Positions 14,360 through 20,421 of a stretch of DNA of 20,421 bases are shown here, one piece after another. Each line of letters begins with the position of its first letter. Within the stretch, counting starts at the first letter, position 1. Source of the DNA: a virus. A model generated the notes under the pieces. The model ran no database searches and had not been told where the DNA came from. It saw only the letters and a list, made by a program, of their open reading frames with translations. The position numbers and the translations under genes are program-made. The DNA lies in IMG/VR virus record IMGVR_UViG_3300034118_001975, positions 1 to 20,421 of that record. One strand, written 5' to 3'.

Positions 14360-15883
14360 ATGGCCGAAGGTAAATGCAGTAGTTGCGTACTAGACAAGTT
14401 GCAAAAATTCGTCGATAGCGAACGACGCCCATCCTCTAGATCTGGGGAAGTATATCAGTCTCTGGCAGGAATGGGGCTATTTTCTCCATCGAGAGACGAA
14501 AGCAAATCGTCTTTGGGAGTGGTTGTTCCAGAATCCCCACTGGCAGGCGAGCCTCGCGAATCGGGGTTGCCTATGGGAACTTTCACCAAAGAAATGGTCA
14601 AGACCATTGCGTCGATGCATCGAGAACTGGCTGCCGTTAACAAAACTGTGACCGTCTCGACGGCTACCATGGTTCGTAGTATTGATTCTATGACTGCTGC
14701 CGTGGTGCAGAGTCGCCGAAACGGACAAGCAACCGACTTGATGGTTCGCGCGGCACCAGGGCGGGTATCAAATGCTCCAACCACCATCAGCGAAATCCAA
14801 TCTCTGTCTCGACCGTCAATTACTCAGACGGCCCCGGTTGCCGCCGAGCAATCCAGAAACGACGTCATTGCCGACTCGATCAATGTGAACGAATTGGTAG
14901 GAATTCAAGAAAAACAAAGTGACACCCTAGAACAAATTCAAACGGGTCTATATGGCATTTCGATGGGCGTCGATAGTATGACCGATCGACTTCGTGGAAT
15001 CGAGAAAAAATTCGAAACCATGAACGATGTGCTTGCCAGTCGCGAGGCAGCAAGGGAGGCCGAGCGGGGAGAGGGGGCCAACTCGACACCAAAGCCAGTG
15101 GATGCTCAAGCAAAAGATACTGGTGGTGGATTGCTTTCGTCTATGTTGCGGGGGTTGGGTGGCGTCATTGCCGGGCTGACACCAAGTCTCAAGACTCTTC
15201 AGTCTATGATCGGGACCTTGAGCGGCAGTGTTACCAGTCTTTTGGTGCCGCTTGGAAAGGCTATAGGCGGGTTTGTTACCATGGGTGGATTGGCCACAGC
15301 CGGTACCCTTGCGGCTATCGGTGCCGGTCTTGGGGTAATCGCATACGAGATTTACATCGCCGCCAAGTGGATTGCCGAAACCAAAAAACTGAATAGTGAT
15401 AGAACTCTGGAAACCGATCGTCAAGAGCAGCAACTTTCTGGTGCCAAGGATATCTTCCAGACACGCATTGACACAGATCGCAGTAATGGCCTAGAGCCAG
15501 CACCGCGAGACGAGCAGTACGTCAGTCAATTTGATATCATGCAAGAACAAAATGAGTTGGAAAAAATCAAGGAACGCCGAAATGGCCTAATGGAAGCAGC
15601 CACGCAATCAGCCGGAGTTGGTGCCGGTGCAAATTTGATGCTGTTGGAAAACGTCAGGATACTGGATCAGAAGATCTACAGAAAAGTTTGGACGAAAAGA
15701 AGACTCGCTTTCAGGAAAAACGCGAGCAGATTACTACCGACCAAATTGAATTTGTTAAGCCACCCGAGAAGCAGTTTTCGACCCGTGAGGATGCACCATA
15801 CTCTGGTTTTGATGCACAGCAAAGATCCGAAATCACCAACATCGGGCAAGCTTTGGTTCCGGTCAAAGCTGATCGATCTATGA
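14360..15883 (+). CDS. 29: Probable tail tape-measure protein (gp29-like), frame broken near 3' end
   Basis: The intact part (to about residue 432) has a CSSC motif at residues 6-9, a Ser/Pro-rich head and helical or coiled-coil stretches (KEMVKTIASMHRELAAVNKT; EKQSDTLEQIQTGLYGI). A Gly/Ala/Leu-rich hydrophobic region lies at about 260-335, with segments such as GLATAGTLAAIGAGLGVIAY, followed by charged helix. Helical rods with internal hydrophobic segments are typical of tape measures, which set tail length and interact with the membrane. It directly follows the chaperone pair, the usual place. After about 15662 the frame turns into Arg/Leu/Ser-rich junk (RRLAFRKNASRLLPTKLNLL) up to the stop at 15883, while the -1 frame becomes protein-like. 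Adding one base would give about 564 aa, close to T4 gp29 (590). Sequencing error or real mutation cannot be told apart. Confidence 0.72.
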   Translation: MAEGKCSSCVLDKLQKFVDSERRPSSRSGEVYQSLAGMGLFSPSRDESKSSLGVVVPESPLAGEPRESGLPMGTFTKEMVKTIASMHRELAAVNKTVTVSTATMVRSIDSMTAAVVQSRRNGQATDLMVRAAPGRVSNAPTTISEIQSLSRPSITQTAPVAAEQSRNDVIADSINVNELVGIQEKQSDTLEQIQTGLYGISMGVDSMTDRLRGIEKKFETMNDVLASREAAREAERGEGANSTPKPVDAQAKDTGGGLLSSMLRGLGGVIAGLTPSLKTLQSMIGTLSGSVTSLLVPLGKAIGGFVTMGGLATAGTLAAIGAGLGVIAYEIYIAAKWIAETKKLNSDRTLETDRQEQQLSGAKDIFQTRIDTDRSNGLEPAPRDEQYVSQFDIMQEQNELEKIKERRNGLMEAATQSAGVGAGANLMLLENVRILDQKIYRKVWTKRRLAFRKNASRLLPTKLNLLSHPRSSFRPVRMHHTLVLMHSKDPKSPTSGKLWFRSKLIDL

Positions 15884-16053
15884 TCGAAGGAAGTCTGACC
15901 AAAAATCACCAGACCAAGCTGGCAAGAGAAAACAAATGGCCTCAGCCTATTGTTTTGCCAGCGCAAAACACAAATGTGGTCGATCAATCTTCTACAAACT
16001 ACATGTTGTCAACGAGATACTATAGACCATTTGATATGGATGTTCGTCCATAA
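15688..16053 (+). CDS. C-terminal part of the tape-measure gene, in the -1 frame
   Basis: This frame encodes a natural-looking C-terminus: SLDEKKTRFQEKREQITTDQ, a Pro/Lys stretch, and the end YMLSTRYYRPFDMDVRP. It is open upstream of the TTG at 15688 (SEDLQK), and that TTG has no ribosome site, so it is almost surely the end of the gene at 14360 and not a separate gene. The transition must lie around 15640-15665, where both frames are open. The TAA stop at 16051-16053 is followed at once by a strong hairpin terminator, as expected for the true end of the operon. Confidence 0.75.
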   Translation: MDEKKTRFQEKREQITTDQIEFVKPPEKQFSTREDAPYSGFDAQQRSEITNIGQALVPVKADRSMIEGSLTKNHQTKLARENKWPQPIVLPAQNTNVVDQSSTNYMLSTRYYRPFDMDVRP

Positions 16054-16054
16054 A

Positions 16055-16078
16055 AACAGGCCCCATATGGGGCCTGTT
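16055..16078. terminator. Bidirectional terminator between convergent operons
   Basis: AACAGGCCCC-ATAT-GGGGCCTGTT is a perfect 10-bp stem with a 4-base loop, located between the tape-measure stop (16053) and the gp32 stop (16105). On the minus strand the hairpin runs into TTTTTATGG, a good rho-independent tail that would end gp32 transcripts. On the plus strand the tail is CGTTCT, weaker, but the stem probably still slows or stops transcripts. Confidence 0.9.
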
Positions 16079-16104
16079 CGTTCTGCTATCATATACCAGT
16101 CAAA

Positions 16105-17001
16105 TCACTCTTCGGACGCGAGTCTGCGAAGATACTCGCTCATATCGTCATCATCTGCCTTAGCTGTCGCAGACGGGGTGGGTGTTGATGTTGCCGCGAA
16201 TGGAGCCTGGTTTTGCTTGGTGGTTGACGATTCTGCGGCTGTGGTTCTAGGCGCACTCGAACCAGAACCAAGCACAGTCGTCAAGCGTGCCGATAGCTCA
16301 TCATAGCTCTTGAACTTCGTCGGATCGGTGAATTCACCCAGAGGGTATAGCTTATCGAACACCTCTGCGATTTTGGCCCGATCGGCAAATAGAGGCCCGG
16401 CCTGACCAAATTCACTGCTGTCGTAGTTGGGATAGTCGCCGATCTGCTTGATCTTGAGCTTGAACACCTTGCCGGTCAATGGATTGAACGGATCGATGGG
16501 TTCTTCACCGGCATAAGCCGGAGTCATACACTCGGTGATCTTGTCGAAGATCTTTTTGCCGTAACGGTAGAGGAAGACCTTGCCCTCGTTCTCTTTGTTA
16601 GCCGGATCATTGATCACGTAAATGTTGCTGATGTAGCTCAACTTGCGCTTACGAGCGCGGGCAATTTCCTTGTCGCTGTCCAGCCCGCTGTTCCACAAAA
16701 CACTGTTGGCTTCGCAGACCGGGCACTTCTGACCATTGAGAGTGGTCGGACAATTCTCGATGAACCAGTCTCCCTTGGGGCCTTGAAAGCCGTGGCTGAA
16801 AACTCTTGCCCACGGAATTTCTTCATCTCCACCGGCAGGCAAGAACCGAATAACGGCAAATCCGTTACCAGTCTTGTCCTTACCGGGAACCCAGAAGCGA
16901 TCGTCTGTATACGATTCGCCCTTCTTGTTCATCTTCTCCAGTTCACGGCTAAGTGAACCAACGGTCTGAGCCGAACGCTGCAAGTATTTCTCAAAACTCA
17001 T
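16105..17001 (-). CDS. 32: Single-stranded DNA-binding protein gp32
   Basis: The 298-aa protein aligns with T4 gp32: a basic N-terminal region (residues 1-30), NGFAVIRFLPAGGDEEIPWA at about 46-65, and the zinc module H70, C84, C93, C96 (FSHGF ... ENC ... KCPVC). The OB-fold core follows (SYISNIYVINDPANKENEGK, then VFLYRYGKKIFDKI; KIKQIGDYPNYDSSEF). The C-terminus is Ala/Thr/Pro-rich and acidic (ADDDDMSEYLRRL), corresponding to the part that recruits replication partners such as gp59. gp32 covers ssDNA during replication, recombination and repair. A ribosome site GAAAGGA lies before the ATG (16999-17001), and TATAAATA is 41 bases upstream. It is last in its operon, behind gp59 as in T4, and ends at a strong terminator. 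Confidence 0.96.
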   Translation of the reverse strand: MSFEKYLQRSAQTVGSLSRELEKMNKKGESYTDDRFWVPGKDKTGNGFAVIRFLPAGGDEEIPWARVFSHGFQGPKGDWFIENCPTTLNGQKCPVCEANSVLWNSGLDSDKEIARARKRKLSYISNIYVINDPANKENEGKVFLYRYGKKIFDKITECMTPAYAGEEPIDPFNPLTGKVFKLKIKQIGDYPNYDSSEFGQAGPLFADRAKIAEVFDKLYPLGEFTDPTKFKSYDELSARLTTVLGSGSSAPRTTAAESSTTKQNQAPFAATSTPTPSATAKADDDDMSEYLRRLASEE

Positions 17002-17042
17002 ATATTCCTTTCTGTTTTGTGTATCGAGTTTCGTATCACTGG

Positions 17043-17050
17043 TATTTATA
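17043..17050 (-). promoter_or_regulatory. Consensus late promoter TATAAATA upstream of gp32
   Basis: The minus strand reads TATAAATACC, an exact T4 late promoter box, 41 bases before the gp32 ATG. It gives gp32 a late promoter of its own in addition to read-through from the gp59 operon. The TAA stop codon of gp59 (17046-17048) is part of the box. Confidence 0.75.
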
Positions 17051-17663
17051 CCAAGCTCATGAATTCCAATTCATCCCGTAGCACTTTTCGGTATGCGGAT
17101 CGATTTAGGGTGGGAAAAAAGCAACGGTATTTCTTGTACTTTAGACTCATGGCTTGATATGTTGGGTCGTGGCCCAAATGTCGATCAAATGCGGGCAAAA
17201 ACTGTAGGATATCGTTCAATATGATGAATGATTCGGGGGTGATCTTGCCTTGTATGGCAAACTGGAAGATGAGGGGATGCCGTGCTCCTTTTTCGCATTC
17301 GAAGAGATCATTGAATTTGAGACGGTTGGCTTCGAGATGTTCACATATGGTATGCACATCCTGTTTGTAGCGATAGTCCATGCTTTCGTAACGTGTTTGC
17401 CAAGCCTTGTATACACTTAGCGATTGTTCGTCCAGCATGTCGCCGATCCAACGGGTTTCGTCGTGCATGAAATTGGCCACGAAGAAATTCACTACGTCAC
17501 AATCATTGAGTTTTTTGGATAGTTTCTCGAAGAAGTAGCGGTCTCGGCGTTGATTGTATGTCTGGCGTTTGGCATTTACAGGACCATAACGCGAGTAGTC
17601 ATATGATTTCTGGAAGTGCGCCTTGATGCCCAAGTAAATCCCAAAAATCTCGAAACCCGTCAT
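17046..17663 (-). CDS. 59: Replicative helicase loader gp59
   Basis: The 205-aa all-helical protein matches T4 gp59 (217 aa): GFEIFGIYLGIKAHFQKSYD at the N-terminus, then TYNQRRDRYFFEKLSKKLND, NFFVANFMHDETRWIGDML, and the C-terminal helical domain with SFIILNDILQFLPAFD. gp59 loads the gp41 helicase on gp32-coated forks and recombination intermediates. It lies between gp33 and gp32, the same order as in T4. CGAGG lies about 7 bases before the ATG (17661-17663). No separate promoter is visible, and the gene is probably expressed with gp33 and the exonuclease. Confidence 0.93.
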   Translation of the reverse strand: MTGFEIFGIYLGIKAHFQKSYDYSRYGPVNAKRQTYNQRRDRYFFEKLSKKLNDCDVVNFFVANFMHDETRWIGDMLDEQSLSVYKAWQTRYESMDYRYKQDVHTICEHLEANRLKFNDLFECEKGARHPLIFQFAIQGKITPESFIILNDILQFLPAFDRHLGHDPTYQAMSLKYKKYRCFFPTLNRSAYRKVLRDELEFMSLV

Positions 17664-17678
17664 GGTTGACCTCGGTGT

Positions 17679-17915
17679 TTACTGTGTTCTGACTGGAAGA
17701 GTTCTTGGTTTAGGACGCAGGTTCAATTTCTGGAAATCAAAATCCAATCTTTCCCGTACGTCTGGTGTTAACAATCCCTTGACGGTTTCTGGATCTATCC
17801 GGTGGGTTTCGCACAAATGTAAGACTGCATCAATCGTATTGCACTTGTGCTTTTCTTGGTAATCCAAAACTTCTTTGGAAAACGATCTTTTGGTCAGTTT
17901 GAACGACGCGCCCAT
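17679..17915 (-). CDS. 33: Late transcription coactivator gp33
   Basis: This is a 78-aa protein with a helical N-terminal part (SKEVLDYQEKHKCNTIDAVL), then LCETHRIDPETVKGLLTPDV, RERLDFDFQKLNL and the basic end RPKPRTLPVRTQ. The pattern 'DA.L..CE...I..E.V..L......K/R......LN.L' is that of gp33 relatives. T4 gp33 (112 aa) bridges the RNA polymerase beta flap and the sliding clamp to activate late promoters. Its place just upstream of gp59-gp32 is conserved with T4. The ATG (17913-17915) is inside the exonuclease 3' end with GAGG close upstream. The late promoter motifs in this window would be its targets. The sigma gp55 partner is not in the window. Confidence 0.85.
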   Translation of the reverse strand: MGASFKLTKRSFSKEVLDYQEKHKCNTIDAVLHLCETHRIDPETVKGLLTPDVRERLDFDFQKLNLRPKPRTLPVRTQ

Positions 17916-18625
17916 ATATCCTCACACTTCTTTTGTACCTCGTCATAATCATGTTGCTTCCAATACAGATCTACAGTAGTCTGCAATTGGGTTTCATATT
18001 CCGAGGTTTTTTTGATGAACTCTTGAACTGTTCCTTGTTCGTTTCCGATAAGGATGACGATTTGGGGTATGGTGGCTCCGGTCATTTCCTTGAACATTCT
18101 GGCATAGCATGTTGCCTGTTCAAAGTAATTCTGAATCCACTGTTCTTTTTTCTCTTTGCCACTACCCTTGAAGTCGATGATGCTTGGTACATTCTTGTAG
18201 TTTGCAATGCAGTCTACCCGACCCGCCATGCGCAACTCATTGGACCACATGGGGGATTCTTGCATGCATATGTCAGAGATGTTGTGCAGATACGGCTGCA
18301 TTTTCTGAAAGATGAATTTGGTTAGAATGTGATGAGAATTTAGGTAGGACGCATCGTTTTTGAGATATTGCTCGATCATCAAATGCAGATCGTTACCACG
18401 ATTCGACGCGTGTTCCATCAGTTTCTGGTTGTTTGGTGATTCTCTCCATTTCTGGAAGAAATCCCGCTTGGAGAAACCTGTTACCGTGGTAACTGACGGA
18501 TACCACCGTGGAACAAATTCGGGGATTCGGTAGTACCGCCCATCCTCGATTTCCATGCTTTGAATCAATCCTCGGTCGTGACGAAGACGATGTGATATGT
18601 TAAGATGTTGAAATTGGTGGGTCAT
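17894..18625 (-). CDS. PD-(D/E)XK exonuclease, MGME1/RecB-like
   Basis: The 243-aa protein shows the motif order of the MGME1/RecB-type nuclease group. These are YPSVTTVTGFSKRDFFQKWR near residue 42; NRGNDLHLMIEQYL near 93 with the conserved RG..xH; MAGRVDCIANYKNV near 152 with the metal-binding Asp; IIDFKGSGK near 168 with the D-x-K catalytic pair; and FEQATCYARMFKEM near 187, the Q-x3-Y motif. Such enzymes process ssDNA ends. In T4-like cyanophages a similar gene sits beside gp33 and may help recombination or host DNA breakdown. The ATG overlaps the stop of the zinc-ribbon gene (ATGA), so the two are translationally coupled. The catalytic motifs look intact. The exact substrate polarity cannot be told. 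Confidence 0.87.
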   Translation of the reverse strand: MTHQFQHLNISHRLRHDRGLIQSMEIEDGRYYRIPEFVPRWYPSVTTVTGFSKRDFFQKWRESPNNQKLMEHASNRGNDLHLMIEQYLKNDASYLNSHHILTKFIFQKMQPYLHNISDICMQESPMWSNELRMAGRVDCIANYKNVPSIIDFKGSGKEKKEQWIQNYFEQATCYARMFKEMTGATIPQIVILIGNEQGTVQEFIKKTSEYETQLQTTVDLYWKQHDYDEVQKKCEDIWARRSN

Positions 18626-18882
18626 TCAAACCTATTTGTGATTCGGGTTCTGGGGTTGGCTTTTCGTACTTTATCTAGTACTTCTTTCCAGCCCTTGTCG
18701 GTTTTTTTCGTGCCAATCTTGACTGGGTCACAGACGGCTGGAGCACCGATCACGAGATCGATAGTGTTGCTTTGGTTGCACGATGGGCAGGCCAACTTGC
18801 ACGGTTTCTTTCGATCATCGATTTTTTGAAACTGCTCAAACTGGTGCTGGCAGGAACTGCATTTGTAATCGTAATTTGGCAT
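18622..18882 (-). CDS. FmdB-like zinc-ribbon protein, 86 aa
   Basis: The protein starts MPNYDYKCSSCQHQFEQFQK and has a CxxC pair at C8/C11 and a second at C32/C35 (CPSC), the classic FmdB/CxxC_CxxC_SSSS zinc ribbon. The C-terminal half is basic (KKTDKGWKEVLDKVRKANPR). Small zinc-ribbon proteins of this type are common in phages, and many bind nucleic acid or partner proteins; the precise role is unknown. Its stop overlaps the exonuclease start by 4 bases, so a joint function with that nuclease is plausible. It begins 7 bases after the uvdE stop. The ribosome site is weak (GAG about 7 bases upstream). Confidence 0.82.
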   Translation of the reverse strand: MPNYDYKCSSCQHQFEQFQKIDDRKKPCKLACPSCNQSNTIDLVIGAPAVCDPVKIGTKKTDKGWKEVLDKVRKANPRTRITNRFE

Positions 18883-18889
18883 GAGTTTC

Positions 18890-19813
18890 TCAGGGTGTCA
18901 GGATTTTGGTGCAATACTCAACGATGGCCAGATCTTTGTTCTTGAATTCCATGTCAACGTCGAACGATTTGCCGTAGGTGTCAAAGGGAGTGCCATAGGG
19001 CATGGAAGCATGGGCTCGTTTGTTTTTGTTGCCGGGATCCGATTGCGCGTAGTGGAATAGAGGGCGAACGCCGTCTGGCCATGTGGAATAGGCACACTCG
19101 AATGCATCTCTCTCGCTCATTGTACCGGGATTGCACTGGTGGTGCAGATAGTCAAAAGTGATGGGAATTCCCGTGCGTTGGTGAATGTATTTATACAACG
19201 CTTCGACCGTCCAGATTCCCTTGTCCTCGTTTTCGAGAACAAGGCGGCTGCGAACAACCGGAGAAAGTCGATTCCAATTTCGAACAAACCGATCGGCGAT
19301 TTCTGCATGTGTGCCACGAGAACAATTCATGTGAATGTTCATGGGACTATTGTAGTTGGATTCTGCTCCAAACATTGTCATGATTCGGGCTTCATGTTCC
19401 AACTGATATTGGGTACGAATGCAAACCGCACCGTTCTCGCTTGCCAGTACGTTAAACTGGTCGGGATGGCAACTGATGCGCAAACCTTCGGAAACGAGTT
19501 TCTTGAGTCTTCCGGCAGCAACATCTAGAGCATTGCCACTGACACGAACAATGTCGTCCATGCCAAAATCGAGTCCATCGATAGTGACAACTGGAACCAT
19601 ATTGCTACCTACGCGATACACCCATTTATTGAGATCGCAAATTTCGCCCAGGTCAGAAGTGACATTGAAATTGCGAATGGCGATTTGAGAAATCTTGAAC
19701 ATGGTCGTGGCCAGCCCACATTCAGACCGCAATTTTAGATACTGCTTGCGGGTCATGGTCTTGTGAGACCCACCATCGGATAGTTTACAACACAGGCCAT
19801 ATCGCATATTCAT
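18890..19813 (-). CDS. uvdE: UV damage endonuclease UvdE
   Basis: The protein has the UVDE TIM-barrel motifs in order: YGLCCKL near the N-terminus (lesion-probing Tyr), ISCHPDQFNVLAS, NIHMNCSRG, LVLENEDKGIWT, ITFDYLHHQCNPG, FHYAQS, RAHASMPYG and DVDMEFKNKDLAI. These supply the His/Glu/Asp cluster that binds three metals. UVDE nicks 5' of UV photoproducts and starts alternative excision repair. I chose ATG 19811-19813 (307 aa). The longer frame from 19867 would start inside the upstream terminator hairpin, and its extra residues do not fit the family. ATG 19805-19807 is equally possible. No strong ribosome site is visible. T4 uses the unrelated DenV glycosylase for the same task. It lies at the head of the repair and replication operon. 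Confidence 0.92.
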   Translation of the reverse strand: MNMRYGLCCKLSDGGSHKTMTRKQYLKLRSECGLATTMFKISQIAIRNFNVTSDLGEICDLNKWVYRVGSNMVPVVTIDGLDFGMDDIVRVSGNALDVAAGRLKKLVSEGLRISCHPDQFNVLASENGAVCIRTQYQLEHEARIMTMFGAESNYNSPMNIHMNCSRGTHAEIADRFVRNWNRLSPVVRSRLVLENEDKGIWTVEALYKYIHQRTGIPITFDYLHHQCNPGTMSERDAFECAYSTWPDGVRPLFHYAQSDPGNKNKRAHASMPYGTPFDTYGKSFDVDMEFKNKDLAIVEYCTKILTP

Positions 19814-19857
19814 GGTATATTGTATGCCACGAGTCGATCTATTCCCAAAAGAAACAA

Positions 19858-19877
19858 CCCAGGCCATTGGGCCTGGG
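19858..19877 (-). terminator. Rho-independent terminator
   Basis: CCCAGGCC (19858-19865) pairs with GGCCTGGG (19870-19877) around a 4-base loop. On the minus strand the hairpin is followed by TTGTTTCTTTT, a U-rich tail. It lies 15 bases after the stop of the upstream small gene and before uvdE, so it separates the two units. Confidence 0.82.
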
Positions 19878-19892
19878 CGGCAGGGTTTCGAT

Positions 19893-20138
19893 TTATTGAC
19901 CGGGGTGGGCTTTTAGTATCGCCTCGGCAATACGTGCGGCTGTGGCTGCGTCGTAGCAAATGCAAACATTTTCGGGATGAAATAGTCCCTGTAAGGCTTC
20001 GCGGGCTAGTCGCATTTCGACTTCGCCTTCTGGCGGATACCCATCCATGAGTTTTCGAATCAACGCATTTAGTCTTTGAACAGGCGTATCCTGATGTTCG
20101 TCCGCGTCGTAGCAAAAATGGTAATCAGGAGATGGCAT
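19893..20138 (-). CDS. Hypothetical protein, 81 aa
   Basis: I do not recognise this protein. It starts MPSPDYHFCYDADEHQDTPV, is acidic in its first third, and has two helical stretches (QRLNALIRKLMDGY; AATAARIAEAILKAHPG). I chose ATG 20136-20138. A longer form from TTG 20177 (94 aa) would overlap the upstream gene by 34 bases and has no clear ribosome site. It ends 15 bases before a strong terminator, which suggests the end of a small operon of short accessory genes. No catalytic motif or membrane segment is visible. Confidence 0.62.
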   Translation of the reverse strand: MPSPDYHFCYDADEHQDTPVQRLNALIRKLMDGYPPEGEVEMRLAREALQGLFHPENVCICYDAATAARIAEAILKAHPGQ

Positions 20139-20143
20139 GGTGT

Positions 20144-20329
20144 TCAGATGTAAGAAATCTCGTGCTTTCTCATCCAAAATTGCTCATCGCCCCACTCTTT
20201 GTTGATGACCTGCACCAGATATTGGGGGCCCCAGACCCGGTCGTGCTCGACAAAGAGCACCTGGCCTGTTCTCTTGTTGGTCTGGGAACTGCGAATGTTG
20301 ACCCAACGCACGCGATCTCTATCGCTCAT
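20144..20329 (-). CDS. Hypothetical protein, 61 aa
   Basis: This small basic and aromatic protein begins MSDRDRVRWVNIRSSQTNKR and continues GQVLFVEHDRVWGPQYLVQV, with two likely beta strands and Trp-rich segments. I do not recognise it. The ATG at 20327-20329 is followed by coding-like sequence on the minus strand, and the stop is 5 bases before the next start, so the two small genes are probably co-transcribed. The position next to a tRNA and ahead of a terminator is typical for short phage accessory genes. Confidence 0.62.
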   Translation of the reverse strand: MSDRDRVRWVNIRSSQTNKRTGQVLFVEHDRVWGPQYLVQVINKEWGDEQFWMRKHEISYI

Positions 20330-20355
20330 GATTACATCCGAAAAGTTTACAAGGC

Positions 20356-20374
20356 ATTCTGAACTATTCAGAAT
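20356..20374. repeat. Inverted repeat downstream of the tRNA
   Basis: ATTCTGA (20356-20362) and TCAGAAT (20368-20374) are perfect 7-bp arms around the loop ACTAT. It begins 6 bases past the tRNA 3' end on the minus strand. It could be a tRNA 3' processing or stabilising hairpin; there is no immediate U-run, so a full terminator is unlikely. Confidence 0.5.
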
Positions 20375-20380
20375 CTAAAG

Positions 20381-20421
20381 TCGGGGAGACAGGACTCGAA
20401 CCTGCATTTACGTGTACCCAA
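20381..20421 (-). tRNA. tRNA-Pro(UGG), 3' half (5' part off window)
   Basis: Read on the minus strand, the last bases give anticodon-loop sequence TTGGGT, anticodon-stem 3' arm ACACG, a 5-base variable loop TAAAT, the T arm GCAGG-TTCGAGT-CCTGT, the acceptor 3' strand CTCCCCG and discriminator A. With this spacing U33 is followed by anticodon UGG and G37, as in tRNA-Pro. CCA is not encoded. The 5' half should begin with CGGGGAG just beyond the right edge. Phage tRNAs are common in T4-like genomes. Confidence 0.85.

Noticed and set aside
15646-15652. GGAAAAC as a programmed frameshift site in the tape-measure gene
   Set aside because: After a -1 slip the P-site Glu tRNA would face GGA with a middle-base mismatch, and I saw no clear downstream stem; an indel is a simpler explanation.
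15662-15883. C-terminal 74 residues of the 507-codon tape-measure frame
   Set aside because: Composition is Arg/Leu/Ser-rich and unlike the rest; the -1 frame over the same bases is protein-like.
17002-17042. A gp32 translational-operator pseudoknot like that of T4
   Set aside because: I found only a direct repeat (GATAC twice, 7 bases apart) and no convincing stem, so it cannot be claimed.
19188-19195. TATAAATA on the minus strand inside uvdE
   Set aside because: It lies more than 300 bases from the next start and encodes conserved-looking residues (LYKYI); probably chance.
19814-19867. 18-residue N-terminal extension of UvdE
   Set aside because: The ATG is inside a terminator hairpin, and UVDE proteins start near the YGLCC motif.

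Overview
The window is a piece of a T4-superfamily myovirus genome (contractile-tailed phage). Recognisable T4 homologues are gp4, gp5, gp26, gp32, gp33, gp48, gp53, gp54 and gp59, with probable gp27, gp29 and gp51 relatives. The late promoters (CTAAATA / TATAAATA), the MGME1-like exonuclease next to gp33 and the 'NKYYVD' fibre motifs are the style of cyanophage-like or other environmental T4-like phages. The host cannot be told from the sequence.

Layout. (1) Bases 1-11486, minus strand: a tightly coupled structural operon read right to left. It encodes tail-tube cap gp48, baseplate wedge gp53, a gp27-like hub, spike gp5 without a lysozyme domain, a 69-aa protein, a 1277-aa fibre with a central collar domain, two small proteins and two neighbouring collagen-like proteins. 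The last of these runs off the left edge. (2) Bases 11540-16053, plus strand: head-completion nuclease gp4, a small unknown protein, gp54, gp26, a gp51-like extension in the -1 frame, and a probable tape measure whose reading frame is broken near its 3' end. (3) Bases 16055-20421, minus strand: a replication, repair and late-transcription block. In order of transcription it holds a partial tRNA-Pro, two small unknown proteins, a terminator, UvdE, a zinc ribbon, a PD-(D/E)XK exonuclease, gp33, gp59 and gp32.

How it works together. Blocks 1 and 2 diverge from a 20-bp region (11502-11521) carrying back-to-back late promoter motifs, one for each side. They encode most of the tail-tube, baseplate and fibre apparatus plus a head-completion protein. 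Block 3 encodes the ssDNA-binding protein, the helicase loader and the late-transcription coactivator that would activate those promoters.

The main discovery candidate is a complete -1 programmed frameshift signal at the end of gp26. It has a T TTT TTC slippery site, a 5-nt spacer and a 9-bp stem. It would fuse gp26 to a 60-residue gp51-like tail just upstream of the tape measure, the same logic as lambda G/GT. Other notable points are a probable AUC start codon for gp4, stop codons buried in late promoters, a 126-bp tandem repeat in a collagen-like gene, and the frame break in the tape measure.
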